Shown: piece after piece, positions 17,707-26,390 of the stretch
How positions within the stretch are numbered: position 1 is the first letter of the stretch
Layout of the letters: the number at the start of each line of letters is the position of its first letter
NCBI RefSeq assembly: GCF_014645795.1
Contig: NZ_BMMK01000003.1
Coordinates: 208,379-272,378 of the forward strand
Direction of reading: 5' to 3'
Source: Longimycelium tulufanense
GTDB taxonomy: Bacteria > Actinomycetota > Actinomycetes > Mycobacteriales > Pseudonocardiaceae
Length of the DNA stretch: 64,000 bases
The notes under the pieces: generated by a model
What the model was told of the DNA's origin: nothing
Databases searched by the model: none
Seen by the model: only the letters and a program-made list of their open reading frames with translations
Translations under genes and position numbers: made by a program

Positions 17707-17825
17707 CCGGACCTCCGGTCAGCTCGAACAAACTGATGGCTGCTCGTCAGGCTAGCCGAGCAGGGCCGGGCATCCGGCGCCGACGGCTCCGCCGTGGGCG
17801 AACGCCGGCGCCCGGCGCACCGTCG

Positions 17826-18488
17826 TCAGCCCAAACCCAATGCCTGCATGCGCCTGCCGTGCAGGCTCTGCATGCGCTTGAACAGCGCGGCGATCCCGGC
17901 GAGGTCGCCCGAGCCGCTGATGATCAGCTCGGCCAGCCCGTCCCGCTCGGCCACCACGTGCTGGGCCTGGGTGAGCGCCTCGCCGAACAGCCGGCGACCC
18001 CACAGCGTCAGCCGGTCCCGCACCTTGCGGTCGGCGCAGGCCGCCCGCACCTCGCGCTCGGCGAACGCGGAGTGCCCGGTGTCGGCCAGCACGGTGAGCA
18101 CCAGCTCCCGTGTCTCCGGGTCGAGCCACTCGGCGACCTCGCGGTAGAAGTCGGCGGCCAGCCCGTCGCCCACATACGCCTTGACCAGCGACTCCAGCCA
18201 CGACTTCGGTGCGGTGGAGGTGTGGAAGGCGTCGATCGGCCGCACGAACGGGGCCATCGCCTGCTCGACCGGCACCCCGCGCTCGGCCAAGTGCCGCTCC
18301 AGCAGCCCATAGTGCCCCATCTCGGCCGCGGCCATGCTGGCCAGCGCGGCCCGCCCGGCCAGCGTCGGCGCGCTGCGCGCGTCCTCGGCCAACCGGTCGA
18401 ACGCCGACAGCTCCCCGTAGGCCAGCACTCCGAGCAGGTCGATGACACCCTCGCTGACGGCCGTAGGCCGCTGCTCCGCCTCGCTCAT
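17826..18488 (-). CDS. Ferritin-like (MiaE-like) protein (Rv3210c-like)
   Basis: 220 residues from the ATG at 18488. It is a four-helix protein with spaced carboxylate/histidine pairs: E in [10 protein letters not shown], ExGHY in [14 protein letters not shown], and E and H residues in [14 protein letters not shown] and [10 protein letters not shown]. These resemble diiron ligands of the ferritin-like and MiaE-type tRNA hydroxylases. The conserved neighbour relation to RhlE matches Mtb Rv3210c-Rv3211. The reaction is unknown. Confidence 0.8.
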   Translation of the reverse strand: MSEAEQRPTAVSEGVIDLLGVLAYGELSAFDRLAEDARSAPTLAGRAALASMAAAEMGHYGLLERHLAERGVPVEQAMAPFVRPIDAFHTSTAPKSWLESLVKAYVGDGLAADFYREVAEWLDPETRELVLTVLADTGHSAFAEREVRAACADRKVRDRLTLWGRRLFGEALTQAQHVVAERDGLAELIISGSGDLAGIAALFKRMQSLHGRRMQALGLG

Positions 18489-18849
18489 GTTGCGGAGCGT
18501 ATCCGCCCGCCGCTCGACGCGGCCCCGGCGGAGGGACATCCCGGCAGGTAGACTGCGCTCCGATGCCCCAATCACCGGCCAGTAGCACGGTGAGCGCCAT
18601 CCGCCCGCGCGTCATTGCGGCGGGCCGGCGTCGCCGGACCTGACCGGAAGGAGGCATCGGCGTCGCCGAGACGACCGCGGCCGGAACCCCGGCCCGCCCG
18701 TGGCGTGGCCCCGAGAGCCGCCCCGCCAGCAGCCGCGATGCCGCAGTAGACGTAGACGAGGGTGCGCGCACCGCTACATCGGCCCTCCCGCGCGCCGCCG
18801 GGACACCCGTGTCCGCGGGGCGGAGGCGTGGTCGAGCGCCCGTCAGGGC
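18489..18849. other. Divergent leader region upstream of rhlE
   Basis: The region holds promoters for the ferritin-like gene (minus) and rhlE (plus). A strong AAGGAGG at 18648-18654 is followed by a 75-codon open frame that ends at 18881-18883, at the likely start of rhlE. That frame has no ATG or GTG close to the ribosome-binding sequence, so it is not annotated as a gene. Confidence 0.4.
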
Positions 18850-20559
18850 GTGCGCGCTGGTACGAGAGAGGCGATCACCCTGACCGTCAGCCACACCCAT
18901 CCGGATTCCCTCGACCCCCGCTCGCTGGATCACAGCGAGGCCGGGCTGGTCGACGACACCGACACATCCGAACCGTTGCACGCGGCCGCCCCGGTCACGC
19001 CGGAGGCGCCGACCTTCGCCGAGCTGGGCGTGCGGCCGGAGATCGTGCGCGCGCTGGCCGACGCCGGCATCGAGCGCACGTTCGCCATCCAGCAGCTCAC
19101 CCTGCCCCTCGCCCTGCGCGGTGAGGACGTCATCGGGCAGGCCCGCACCGGGACCGGCAAGACCCTGGGCTTCGGCGCCCCGCTGCTGCACCGCATCACC
19201 ACCCCCGGTGACGGCGTCCCGCAGGCGCTCGTGGTGGTGCCGACGCGCGAGCTGTGCCTGCAGGTCAGCCACGACATCACCGACGCCGGCAAGTACCTGG
19301 GGGTGCGCGTGCTCGCCGTGTACGGCGGCCGCCCCTACGAGCCGCAGATCGAGGCGCTGCGGGCCGGCGTGGACGTCGTGGTCGGCACCCCGGGCCGGCT
19401 ACTGGACCTGGCCGAGCAGCGGCACCTGGTGCTGGGCAAGACCTCGATCCTGGTGCTCGACGAGGCCGACGAGATGCTCGACCTGGGCTTCCTGCCCGAC
19501 GTCGAGCGAATCCTGCGGATGGTGCCCGACCAGCGGCAGACGATGTTGTTCTCGGCCACCATGCCGGGCCCGATCATCACCCTGGCCCGCACCTTCCTGA
19601 CCCGGCCGACGCACATCCGGGCCGAGGAGCCACACAGCGGCGCGGTGCACGAGCGCACCCAGCAGTTCGTCTACCGGGCGCACGCCCTGGACAAGATGGA
19701 GCTGGTCGCCCGCGTGCTGCAGGCCGAGGACCGCGGCCTGACCATGATCTTCACCCGGACCAAGCGCACCGCGCAGAAGATCAGCGACGACCTGACCGAG
19801 CGCGGCTTCGCGGCCGGCGCGGTGCACGGCGACCTGGGCCAGACCGCCCGGGAACAGGCGTTGCGGGCCTTCCGCTCCGGCAAGGTCGACGTGCTCGTGT
19901 GTACCGACGTCGCGGCCCGCGGCATCGACGTCGAGGACGTGACGCACGTCATCAACTACCAGTGCCCGGAGGACGAGAAGACCTACGTGCACCGGATCGG
20001 CCGGACCGGCCGGGCCGGCAAGACCGGCGTGGCGGTCACCCTGGTCGACTGGGACGAGGAAGCGCGCTGGAAGCTGATCAACGACGCGCTGGGGTTGGAC
20101 CAGCCGGATCCGGTGGAGACCTACTCCACTTCCGAGCACCTGTTCGCCGACCTGGGCATCTCGCACGACGCCACCGGCCGGCTGCCGCTGGCCAAGCGAA
20201 CCCGGGCCGGGCTGTCCGCCGAGCCGGTGGAGGAGGACGAGCCGCGCAAGGGCCGGCGGCGCCAGCGCAGCCGGGCTCGCGCCGGCAACGGCGTCCAGGC
20301 ACCGGCGCGCCAGGCACGGGCCCAGGGCTCCGACGAGGAGCAGCCGGCCCGCCGGCGGCGCCGGCGGCGCACGCGGGACGGCGGCGAGGCCGCGGCCCAG
20401 CCCGCCGAGGGCCGGCAGGACGGCGGCCAGGGCGGGGACGGCCAGCGGCCCCGGCGGCAGCGGCGGCGCCGCACCCGGGCCGGGCAGGAGGCGCCGAGCG
20501 GCAGCGCCCGGGCCGGTGACGGCGGCGGTCAGGACGCCGGTTCCGGCGGCCCCACCTGA
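18850..20559 (+). CDS. rhlE: DEAD-box ATP-dependent RNA helicase (RhlE-like)
   Basis: About 569 residues. All core motifs are present: the Q motif (TFAIQQLTLPLAL), ARTGTGKT, PTREL, GG, TPGR, DEAD, SAT, ARGID and HRIGRTGR. A C-terminal tail of about 120 residues is rich in Arg, Gly and Gln and suits RNA binding. It remodels structured RNA and probably ribosomal or mRNA complexes. The start is uncertain: GTG at 18850 is the nearest conventional start, but the SD-like GAGAGG and similarity begin around a CTG at 18880. The gene order with the propeller gene matches Mtb Rv3211-Rv3212. Confidence 0.92.
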   Translation: MRAGTREAITLTVSHTHPDSLDPRSLDHSEAGLVDDTDTSEPLHAAAPVTPEAPTFAELGVRPEIVRALADAGIERTFAIQQLTLPLALRGEDVIGQARTGTGKTLGFGAPLLHRITTPGDGVPQALVVVPTRELCLQVSHDITDAGKYLGVRVLAVYGGRPYEPQIEALRAGVDVVVGTPGRLLDLAEQRHLVLGKTSILVLDEADEMLDLGFLPDVERILRMVPDQRQTMLFSATMPGPIITLARTFLTRPTHIRAEEPHSGAVHERTQQFVYRAHALDKMELVARVLQAEDRGLTMIFTRTKRTAQKISDDLTERGFAAGAVHGDLGQTAREQALRAFRSGKVDVLVCTDVAARGIDVEDVTHVINYQCPEDEKTYVHRIGRTGRAGKTGVAVTLVDWDEEARWKLINDALGLDQPDPVETYSTSEHLFADLGISHDATGRLPLAKRTRAGLSAEPVEEDEPRKGRRRQRSRARAGNGVQAPARQARAQGSDEEQPARRRRRRRTRDGGEAAAQPAEGRQDGGQGGDGQRPRRQRRRRTRAGQEAPSGSARAGDGGGQDAGSGGPT

Positions 20560-20578
20560 TCCCCACAGCGCGGCTGGG

Positions 20579-21802
20579 ATGATGGCGCCCGTGGTTCGAC
20601 CCGAGCGCCGGAAGAAGGCCGACCTGATCGCGGTGGTGTTGATCATCGTGACGGTGCTGGCGGCGGGGACGACGTTGTGGTGGCGCAGCGACGCGCGCGC
20701 GACGACGTTGCAGACCGGTCCGAGCGGGCTGGTCGCGCCGCCCCCGCCAGCGGCGATGCCGCCGACGCTGGCCGAGGTGTGGCGGGCCCCGAGCGGGGCG
20801 ACCCCGGCACCGGTGGTCGTGGGACCGACCGTGGTCACCGGCGATCAGGGCGAGGTGGTCGGCCGGGACCCGCTGACCGGGGACGTGCGCTGGCGCTACT
20901 CCCGCGGCCTCGGACTGTGCACGGTCGGTGCGGCGTGGGGCAAGGCGCTGGCCGTCTACCACAAGTCCCGGAACTGTAGCGAGGTCACCGCGTTGGACGG
21001 GGTGACCGGCGAGCGGGGCGCGCAGCGCAACGGCGACGCGGAGCTGGGCACCCGGCTGCTCGACGACGGCGTGCACGTCACGGCCACCGGGCACGAGCTG
21101 ATCGAGGTGTGGCGCTCGGACCTGGTGCGCACGCTGCAGTACGGCGAGGTGCCGGCGGTGGTCAACCCGAACAAGCAGCCGCGGCCGGAGTGCTCCTACG
21201 GGTCGATGGCGGTGACGAACAACCGTCTGGGTGTGGTCGAGCGCTGCCCCGGGGAAACAGGTGACCGGCTGACGATCCTCAAGCCCAACCCGAAGAAGTC
21301 CGAAGAGCCCGAGGAGCTGGGCAGCACCCTGGTGGGTGAGCGGGGCTCCCGGCTGGTGGCGCTCAGCGGTGAGCTGGCCGCGGTGCTCACCCCGAATCCG
21401 CCGCGGTTGGCGGTGTTCGGCGACGCCGGGGACCAGGTCGGCGAGTACCCGCTGGACATCCCGGCCGACGAGGCGTCGGGCGACCCGCCGGGCCGGGTGG
21501 TGTCGACGGCCGTGGGCACCGGGGTCGTCTACTGGTTCACCGGGTCCCGGACCATCGCCCTGGCCGCGTCCGATCTCCATCCGATGTGGACGGTGGAACG
21601 GACGTTGGGTCCGGGCACCGTCTTCGCCGGGCGGCTGGTGCTTCCGGTGCCCGGGGGTCTGGCGGTGCACGACGCCACCACGGGCGCACGGATCGGGGAG
21701 ATCCCGGTGGATCGGGGCGGCTACGACGGTCCGATCGAGCTCGGCTCCCTCGGACCGGTGCTGTTGGAACAGCGGGGCGCGATGTTGGTCGGGCTCCGCT
21801 GA
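20579..21802 (+). CDS. Membrane-anchored PQQ-like beta-propeller protein (Rv3212-like)
   Basis: 407 residues. A basic start is followed by one membrane segment at about residues 15-36 (IAVVLIIVTVLAAGTTLWW) and a Pro/Ala linker. The external domain has repeated GxxxxxDPLTGDVRWRY-type blades characteristic of PQQ-like propellers. Two cysteine pairs (GLC/RNC and ECSY/ERCP) could form disulfides outside the cell. It begins 19 bp after rhlE. No function is known; a scaffold or envelope-assembly role is plausible. Confidence 0.8.
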   Translation: MMAPVVRPERRKKADLIAVVLIIVTVLAAGTTLWWRSDARATTLQTGPSGLVAPPPPAAMPPTLAEVWRAPSGATPAPVVVGPTVVTGDQGEVVGRDPLTGDVRWRYSRGLGLCTVGAAWGKALAVYHKSRNCSEVTALDGVTGERGAQRNGDAELGTRLLDDGVHVTATGHELIEVWRSDLVRTLQYGEVPAVVNPNKQPRPECSYGSMAVTNNRLGVVERCPGETGDRLTILKPNPKKSEEPEELGSTLVGERGSRLVALSGELAAVLTPNPPRLAVFGDAGDQVGEYPLDIPADEASGDPPGRVVSTAVGTGVVYWFTGSRTIALAASDLHPMWTVERTLGPGTVFAGRLVLPVPGGLAVHDATTGARIGEIPVDRGGYDGPIELGSLGPVLLEQRGAMLVGLR

Positions 21803-21867
21803 AGTTGAGCAGCGCCACACTGTCCGGGCGCTCCGCTGGCGGTTGTGCTGCGGCACACTCGGAAGAC

Positions 21868-22812
21868 GTGAGCCTTCCCTCGTCGCAGATCTCGCCGCAC
21901 CGGGCGTCCCGGGTGGAACTGTCGGGTCGCTGGGGGCCGCTGGCCGCGCTGCACCGGCCGGCACGTGCGACGGGCAACGAGGACGGGACCGACGACGGCG
22001 GGACGAACCTCGGGGCGGTGGCCCTGCTGGTGCCGGGCTACACCGGTTCCAAGGAGGACTTCGCCCCGTTGCTGGACCCGTTGGCCGAGGCCGGGATCGA
22101 GGTGCTCGCGGTCGACCTGCCCGGGCAGTACGAGTCGGCGGGTCCGGCCGACGAGCCGGCCTACCTGCCGGGTCCGCTGGGCGCGACACTGGTGCCCCTG
22201 GTCGAGGCGCTGGCGGGTGGGAACGGCCTGCCCGGCCGGGCGGCCTTCGGGCCGCGGCCGGTGATCCTGGTCGGCCACTCCTACGGCGGGCTGGTCGCCC
22301 GGGGCGCGGTGCTGGCCGGGGCACCGGCGTCCGGCCTGGTGTTGCTGGATTCGGGGCCGGGGCAGTTGCCCGACGGCGAGCGCCGGCAGGCACTGGAGCT
22401 GGCCGAGCCGTTGCTGCGCGCCCAGGGGATCGAGGCGGTGCAGCGGCTTCGCGAGGCGCGCGAGGCGGCCCACCCGCGGTGGGCGAGACTGCCGCTGGAG
22501 CTCAAGGACTTCTACCGGCGGCGTTTCCTGGCCTCCCATCCCGCGGCGTTACTGGGGATGGCGCACGGCCTGCGGTCCGAGCCGGACCGGGTGGAGGCGT
22601 TGGCGGACCGGTTGCGTGCTCGCGGGGTTCCGTGCCTGGTGGCCTGTGGCGCGGAGGACGACGCGTGGTCGGTGGCGGCGCAACGGGAGATGGCGGAGCG
22701 CCTCGGCGCCGATTTCGCGGTCATTCCGGGTGCGGCGCACTCCCCCAACGTGGAGAACCCGGAGGGCCTGCTCGCCACTCTGCTTCCCACACTGCGTTCC
22801 TGGCTGGCCTGA
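21868..22812 (+). CDS. Alpha/beta hydrolase
   Basis: 314 residues from GTG 21868. The nucleophile elbow is VGHSYGG, the acid is probably in CGAEDDAW, and the catalytic histidine is in PGAAHSPNVENP. An oxyanion-type motif VPGYTGSKEDF precedes it. The gene follows the propeller gene closely on the same strand and may be co-transcribed. The substrate is unknown. Confidence 0.83.
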   Translation: MSLPSSQISPHRASRVELSGRWGPLAALHRPARATGNEDGTDDGGTNLGAVALLVPGYTGSKEDFAPLLDPLAEAGIEVLAVDLPGQYESAGPADEPAYLPGPLGATLVPLVEALAGGNGLPGRAAFGPRPVILVGHSYGGLVARGAVLAGAPASGLVLLDSGPGQLPDGERRQALELAEPLLRAQGIEAVQRLREAREAAHPRWARLPLELKDFYRRRFLASHPAALLGMAHGLRSEPDRVEALADRLRARGVPCLVACGAEDDAWSVAAQREMAERLGADFAVIPGAAHSPNVENPEGLLATLLPTLRSWLA

Positions 22813-22872
22813 CGCGAAGCACAACACGTTGGTGTGCGGGCAACCGTGGGCGTGCGACCCGCCTGCGGGCGT

Positions 22873-23208
22873 CTAGCGGTACCAGCCGAGCCAGAGGACG
22901 GCGGCCGTGATCGCGACGACGACGAGAGCACCGAGCCAGCCGAACGCACCACGACGCCGGTCGAAGACGCGCTGTGCGACCACCGCCACGGTGGCACCGG
23001 CGAGATGACCGAACACCACTTCCCAGCCGGGACCGATGCTGCCGTTGTGGATGGCGTAGAACTGCGCGGCCACCAGGAATGTGGCGAGCACGCCGAGACC
23101 CAGCGCGAGCGAGCCGGTGAGCCCGCGCAGCCAACGCCCGCGTCTCGGACGGTCCGGGCGGGGCTGGGGTTCGGCCTTCGGTTCGTCCACTGTGGTCGTC
23201 CCGTGCAC
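22873..23208 (-). CDS. Small three-helix membrane protein, unknown
   Basis: 111 residues from GTG 23208. A Pro/Arg-rich cytoplasmic N-terminus is followed by hydrophobic segments at about 30-50, 60-80 and 90-108. The middle loop IHNGSIGPGWEVVFGHLAG suggests a short outside segment. It lies 17 bp downstream of the RecB-like nuclease gene on the same strand. No family assigned. Confidence 0.65.
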   Translation of the reverse strand: MHGTTTVDEPKAEPQPRPDRPRRGRWLRGLTGSLALGLGVLATFLVAAQFYAIHNGSIGPGWEVVFGHLAGATVAVVAQRVFDRRRGAFGWLGALVVVAITAAVLWLGWYR

Positions 23209-23225
23209 TTACCGCTCCAACCGGA

Positions 23226-24077
23226 TCATGGGGCCAGCAACGCCCACGGTTCCAACTCGGGTGACGCCTGCCGGCCCTCCGCACAGTGTTGCCGGAAGTC
23301 GCACCACGCGCAGTGCCGGCCGGTGCGGGGCGGGAACAGCACGTCGGGGTCGCCCCCGGCGGCCAGCGTGTCGGTGGCCAGTTGCAGGTCGTCGGCGGCC
23401 TCCTCGGCCCGACGCAGGTGGCGGGCCAGCGACTCCTCGGTGTGCTCCCAGGTCAGTACCCGGCCGGTCGGAAGGTGGTGCAGCTCGACCCGCCGGCAGG
23501 GGCGACGCAACGTACGGCGGGCGGCCAGCGCGTACAGCGCCAACGCCTGGGAGCCGCGGGCGTCGTCGACGGTGAGCGCGTGCCGGCCGGTCTTGTAGTC
23601 CACCACGACCAGCTCACCGTCGCGGTCGTCGATGCGGTCCACCCGGCCCTCGGCGATGATGCGGCCGGCCGGGGTCGACACCCAGCGCTCCAGCCCGACC
23701 GGTTCGTCACCGGTGTCCAGCTCGGCCACGTAGTCGGTCACCCAGTCCTGGGCCCGCTCCCGGTGCTCGGCGGCCTGCTGGGGGTCCCGGAACCCGTCGT
23801 TCTTCCAGTGCCGGCGCACGAGGGCGGCCGCCGCGTCCGGGGTGCGGCGCTCCGCTGGCAGGTCGAACAGGGCACGCAGGGCGTTGTGCACGACGGCACC
23901 CAGGGTGTTGTGCGCCCACGCCCCACCGCGGCTCGGCGCCGGCCGGTCCAGGTAGGCCATCCGGTAGCGGCGCTGGCAGTCGGCCCAGGTGGCGAGCCGG
24001 GCAGGGGTGACCCGCACCAGCTTGCGCGGCATGCCTTCCAGGCCGAGCTGACCTTCCACGGCATCCACCGTACGCAT
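23226..24077 (-). CDS. RecB-family PD-(D/E)XK nuclease with probable [4Fe-4S] cluster
   Basis: About 283 residues. The nuclease core shows EGRVDRID, then VVVDYKTGR (D and K of the PD-(D/E)XK active site). One cysteine near the N-terminus (WADCQRRYRMAYL) and three near the C-terminus (HCAWC, HC) form the pattern of the AddB/Cas4-type iron-sulfur staple. Start at 24077 is preferred over 24089 because GAGGG precedes it. It is a stand-alone single-strand exonuclease-type protein, likely in DNA repair. Confidence 0.85.
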   Translation of the reverse strand: MRTVDAVEGQLGLEGMPRKLVRVTPARLATWADCQRRYRMAYLDRPAPSRGGAWAHNTLGAVVHNALRALFDLPAERRTPDAAAALVRRHWKNDGFRDPQQAAEHRERAQDWVTDYVAELDTGDEPVGLERWVSTPAGRIIAEGRVDRIDDRDGELVVVDYKTGRHALTVDDARGSQALALYALAARRTLRRPCRRVELHHLPTGRVLTWEHTEESLARHLRRAEEAADDLQLATDTLAAGGDPDVLFPPRTGRHCAWCDFRQHCAEGRQASPELEPWALLAP

Positions 24078-24237
24078 CCCGTCCCTCATAACGAACAGCA
24101 GGTGTTCCTCCTACCTGAGAGGACGTGTGAGCTGCGTTCGGGTGGCCTGGAGCGGCCAAGACGAAGCCCCAAGGGCGACCCGGAGGTTCTCTGTGACCTA
24201 ACCGAACGGCAACGCGGGGGCGGGAGCGTACGCTGCC

Positions 24238-24375
24238 ATGGGCAAGCACGACAAGCCGTGTCCCGCCTGCAACGGACAGGGATGGGTGTGGGGCACCATC
24301 ATCGACAGGGAAACAGGATCTCGGAACCCTCATCGTGAACCGTGCCCCGGCTGTGGAGGGACGGGAAGGGGATAG
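24238..24375 (+). CDS. 45-residue DnaJ-type zinc-finger-like small protein
   Basis: A short protein with two CPxCxGxG knuckles (CPACNGQG at residues 8-15 and CPGCGGTG at 36-43), the arrangement of one DnaJ cysteine-rich zinc module with no J domain. It ends one base before the GTG of the next small gene, suggesting co-translation. Such mini-proteins are seen beside WhiJ-like loci in actinomycetes. Function unknown. Confidence 0.6.
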   Translation: MGKHDKPCPACNGQGWVWGTIIDRETGSRNPHREPCPGCGGTGRG

Positions 24376-24376
24376 A

Positions 24377-24568
24377 GTGAAGTTCAGCCAAGCCGACCGG
24401 TGCTCCTATCACCATTACCGCCCGATCCTGGCACAGGAGATGGCGGACGCGTTGGCAACGGAGTCTCTACGGCGCCTGGAACCCGTGTGGTGTCCGATCA
24501 GCGGAGGTTGGCACATCTGGGCGCCGGAACTGGAACGGGGAACCATCACGAGCCTGGACCGACTGTAG
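24377..24568 (+). CDS. 63-residue small hypothetical protein
   Basis: The GTG at 24377 follows the preceding stop by one base and has GGAAGGGG just upstream, so the two small genes are coupled. The product contains two cysteines, several histidines and tryptophans (CSYHHYRP, VWCPISGGWHIW) but no recognised domain. It ends at a terminator hairpin shared with the convergent DUF397 gene. Confidence 0.55.
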   Translation: MKFSQADRCSYHHYRPILAQEMADALATESLRRLEPVWCPISGGWHIWAPELERGTITSLDRL

Positions 24569-24591
24569 GGCACAGACCCCGAACAAGAGCG

Positions 24592-24613
24592 AAGCCCCCG
24601 GTCTCGGGGGCTT
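24592..24613. terminator. Bidirectional hairpin terminator in the small-gene island
   Basis: A 9-bp stem AAGCCCCCG / CGGGGGCTT with a GTCT loop lies between the convergent 63-aa gene and the DUF397 gene; the stem ends in T residues on the plus strand. Confidence 0.8.
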
Positions 24614-24639
24614 GCTGCTGAGCTGACAAGGTTCTTACG

Positions 24640-24834
24640 TCAGTGTCGGTCGAGCCGACCGGACTTCACCGCGCCCACGAACGCCGCGAACGCGGCCCGG
24701 CGTAACCGCAGCACCGGACCGGTACGGTTCTTGCTATCCCGGATCACGGCACCGTCCGGGGGTAAGCCCGCCACTTCAACACATGTACCCGTGTTGACGG
24801 TACGACTACTCAGACGCCATCGCGTTTGCTTCAC
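24640..24834 (-). CDS. DUF397 domain protein, partner of the WhiJ-like regulator
   Basis: 64 residues from GTG 24834. The pattern (WRLSSRTVNTGTCVEVA, then VIRDSKN, then F..FV.AVKSG) is the DUF397 family. Its start overlaps the stop of the XRE gene in a GTGA, so the two are translated together. XRE/DUF397 pairs are multiplied across actinomycete genomes, and some have been discussed as regulator-antagonist or toxin-antitoxin-like pairs. Its activity here is unknown. Confidence 0.88.
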   Translation of the reverse strand: MKQTRWRLSSRTVNTGTCVEVAGLPPDGAVIRDSKNRTGPVLRLRRAAFAAFVGAVKSGRLDRH

Positions 24835-25667
24835 AGGGACTCCAAGTAGGTGACTCGGTTGGCGATCCAACCCAGGGTGTCGGGCAATTCCATAGACGTC
24901 GTCAGAAGCTGGTCGATGCGCTCCTGGAACGAGGCAACGTCTTTCGGGCGATGGAAGAACAAGCTTGAAATCTGGTTCTCAGAGGTTGCAATCGGATCAT
25001 CACTCTCGAAGGTGATCACAGCGAACTGCCCTTCGAGAAGTGGATTCCAGTCTGACTCCTGCGACACGAGACGAAGTGTGATGTTCGGCTGCTGCCCCCA
25101 CTTCAACAGAAACCGCAGCTGGTCAATCATCACGGACTTACCACCTATCACCGCCCGCAAGGCAGCCTCACCGATGATAGCGGTGAAATGAAGTGAGTTT
25201 CGATGGAGTACATCACGTCGACCCACGCGCATCGCGACACGCGTTTCCACCTCGGTACGCTTCATGCCGCTGGCGGTCATCATGGATCGTGCGTAGTCCG
25301 CCGTTTGCAGTAGTCCGGGCACTATCAGCGGAGTGACCTCGGTGATCGTGCGGGCCCTGCGTTCGAAGTCCATCAAGGCAACGAGCTGTTGCGGCGGCGC
25401 CGGCATTCCGACCGCAATCCAGTGCGGACCGTCTGTCGACTGCGCGAGATCGAGCAGCTCCTCGCGTCGCGCGCCGTCAACCTCCAGCGCGTCCAGGCAA
25501 CGCACCACGTCTTCCAGCCTGGGCGAGCGCTCGCCGGTCTCCCACTTGCCGATGGTGCTGAACGTTGTCCCCATCTTCTGCGCCAGATCTCGGAGACTGA
25601 GCCCAGCTTCCTTGCGTACGCGGCGAAGTTGGGCGCCCAGCGCGCGTGCCCGTGGCGTTCCGCTCAT
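24831..25667 (-). CDS. XRE-family regulator with DUF5753 (WhiJ-like)
   Basis: 278 residues. An N-terminal XRE helix-turn-helix (residues about 9-60, LSLRDLAQKMGTTFSTIGKWETG) is joined to a DUF5753 domain. The family includes WhiJ-like developmental regulators of Streptomyces. It is coupled to the DUF397 gene and divergent from the 25748 gene. GC content of this gene is visibly lower than that of its neighbours, suggesting acquisition by transfer. Confidence 0.9.
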   Translation of the reverse strand: MSGTPRARALGAQLRRVRKEAGLSLRDLAQKMGTTFSTIGKWETGERSPRLEDVVRCLDALEVDGARREELLDLAQSTDGPHWIAVGMPAPPQQLVALMDFERRARTITEVTPLIVPGLLQTADYARSMMTASGMKRTEVETRVAMRVGRRDVLHRNSLHFTAIIGEAALRAVIGGKSVMIDQLRFLLKWGQQPNITLRLVSQESDWNPLLEGQFAVITFESDDPIATSENQISSLFFHRPKDVASFQERIDQLLTTSMELPDTLGWIANRVTYLESL

Positions 25668-25731
25668 GCGATACAGCGTAGGAGCTGATCACAGCGCCGT
25701 AGCTCGCACCTGATCAGGGGATGGCAGCGTT

Positions 25732-25761
25732 GTAGACGATACATCTAATGTCGCCGTCTAC
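25732..25761. promoter_or_regulatory. Inverted repeat in the divergent promoter of the WhiJ-like island
   Basis: GTAGACG (25732-25738) and CGTCTAC (25755-25761) form perfect arms around a 16-nt AT-rich spacer that itself contains ACAT-CTA-ATGT. It sits in the gap between the XRE gene and the divergent hypothetical gene, the expected place for an autoregulatory operator. Confidence 0.45.
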
Positions 25762-26203
25762 GCACCTTCCTTGGAAGGCGTCCGAGCCATCGACCGTCGA
25801 GGTGATGATCTTGAACCATCTTCCCTGGTCAGTCATGTTGCATCCGCATCGGGTGAGCTACTACCGCGTCGTTCGGGTGCGCCGGGTGCTCGTCGCGGTG
25901 GAGGATGTCGACGACTACGGCTTCTATCTGGGCTGGAACCGCAAGCGGGAACCCGTCTCCCACACGGCGGAGCCCTACGCCGCCGCGTTGTTGGAGGACC
26001 ACCTGGCCGCACGGTCGTGGCCGCACCGGCCGAAGTCCGGCGAACGCTGGCGCGTGGTGGTGGAGCGGATCCGGGATGGTGACCTTGAGTGGCTCTGCGA
26101 AGCCGCTGTCTCCGTGCAGGTCATCAACGAGCGGATCGCAACCCACCTCAATCACGTCCACGGCAGGGCATGCCGCTGCGGCAGGACGGAGGCCGCGTCG
26201 TGA
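25748..26203 (+). CDS. Hypothetical protein divergent from WhiJ-like regulator
   Basis: Up to 151 residues. The conserved-looking part starts near residue 35 (RVSYYRVVRVRRVLVAVEDVDDYGFYLGW) and ends with CRCGRTEAAS. The annotated ATG lies inside the inverted repeat at 25732-25761; later in-frame starts at 25805 and 25835 are real alternatives. The stop overlaps the start of a small membrane-protein gene. No domain recognised. Confidence 0.6.
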   Translation: MSPSTHLPWKASEPSTVEVMILNHLPWSVMLHPHRVSYYRVVRVRRVLVAVEDVDDYGFYLGWNRKREPVSHTAEPYAAALLEDHLAARSWPHRPKSGERWRVVVERIRDGDLEWLCEAAVSVQVINERIATHLNHVHGRACRCGRTEAAS

Positions 26204-26364
26204 TGACCATTCTGTTCTTCGGTGTCCTTCTGGCCCTCACCGGCGCCGTCTGGATCTACCTGTCGTATCACTACGCGACCGCTTCGCCGGCCGGCAGACA
26301 CGCGCCGGGACGCAACAAGGTGCCCGTGTCCGAACTGGTCCGACGATCGGGGGTCACGGCATGA
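26203..26364 (+). CDS. 53-residue single-pass membrane protein
   Basis: The ATG at 26203 overlaps the preceding TGA (TGATG). The product has one hydrophobic segment at residues 1-20 (ILFFGVLLALTGAVWIYLSY) and a basic tail. It is evidently co-translated with the preceding gene. Function unknown. Confidence 0.6.
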   Translation: MTILFFGVLLALTGAVWIYLSYHYATASPAGRHAPGRNKVPVSELVRRSGVTA

Positions 26365-26390
26365 ACGCGCACCCAACCGCTCTGGACGGC

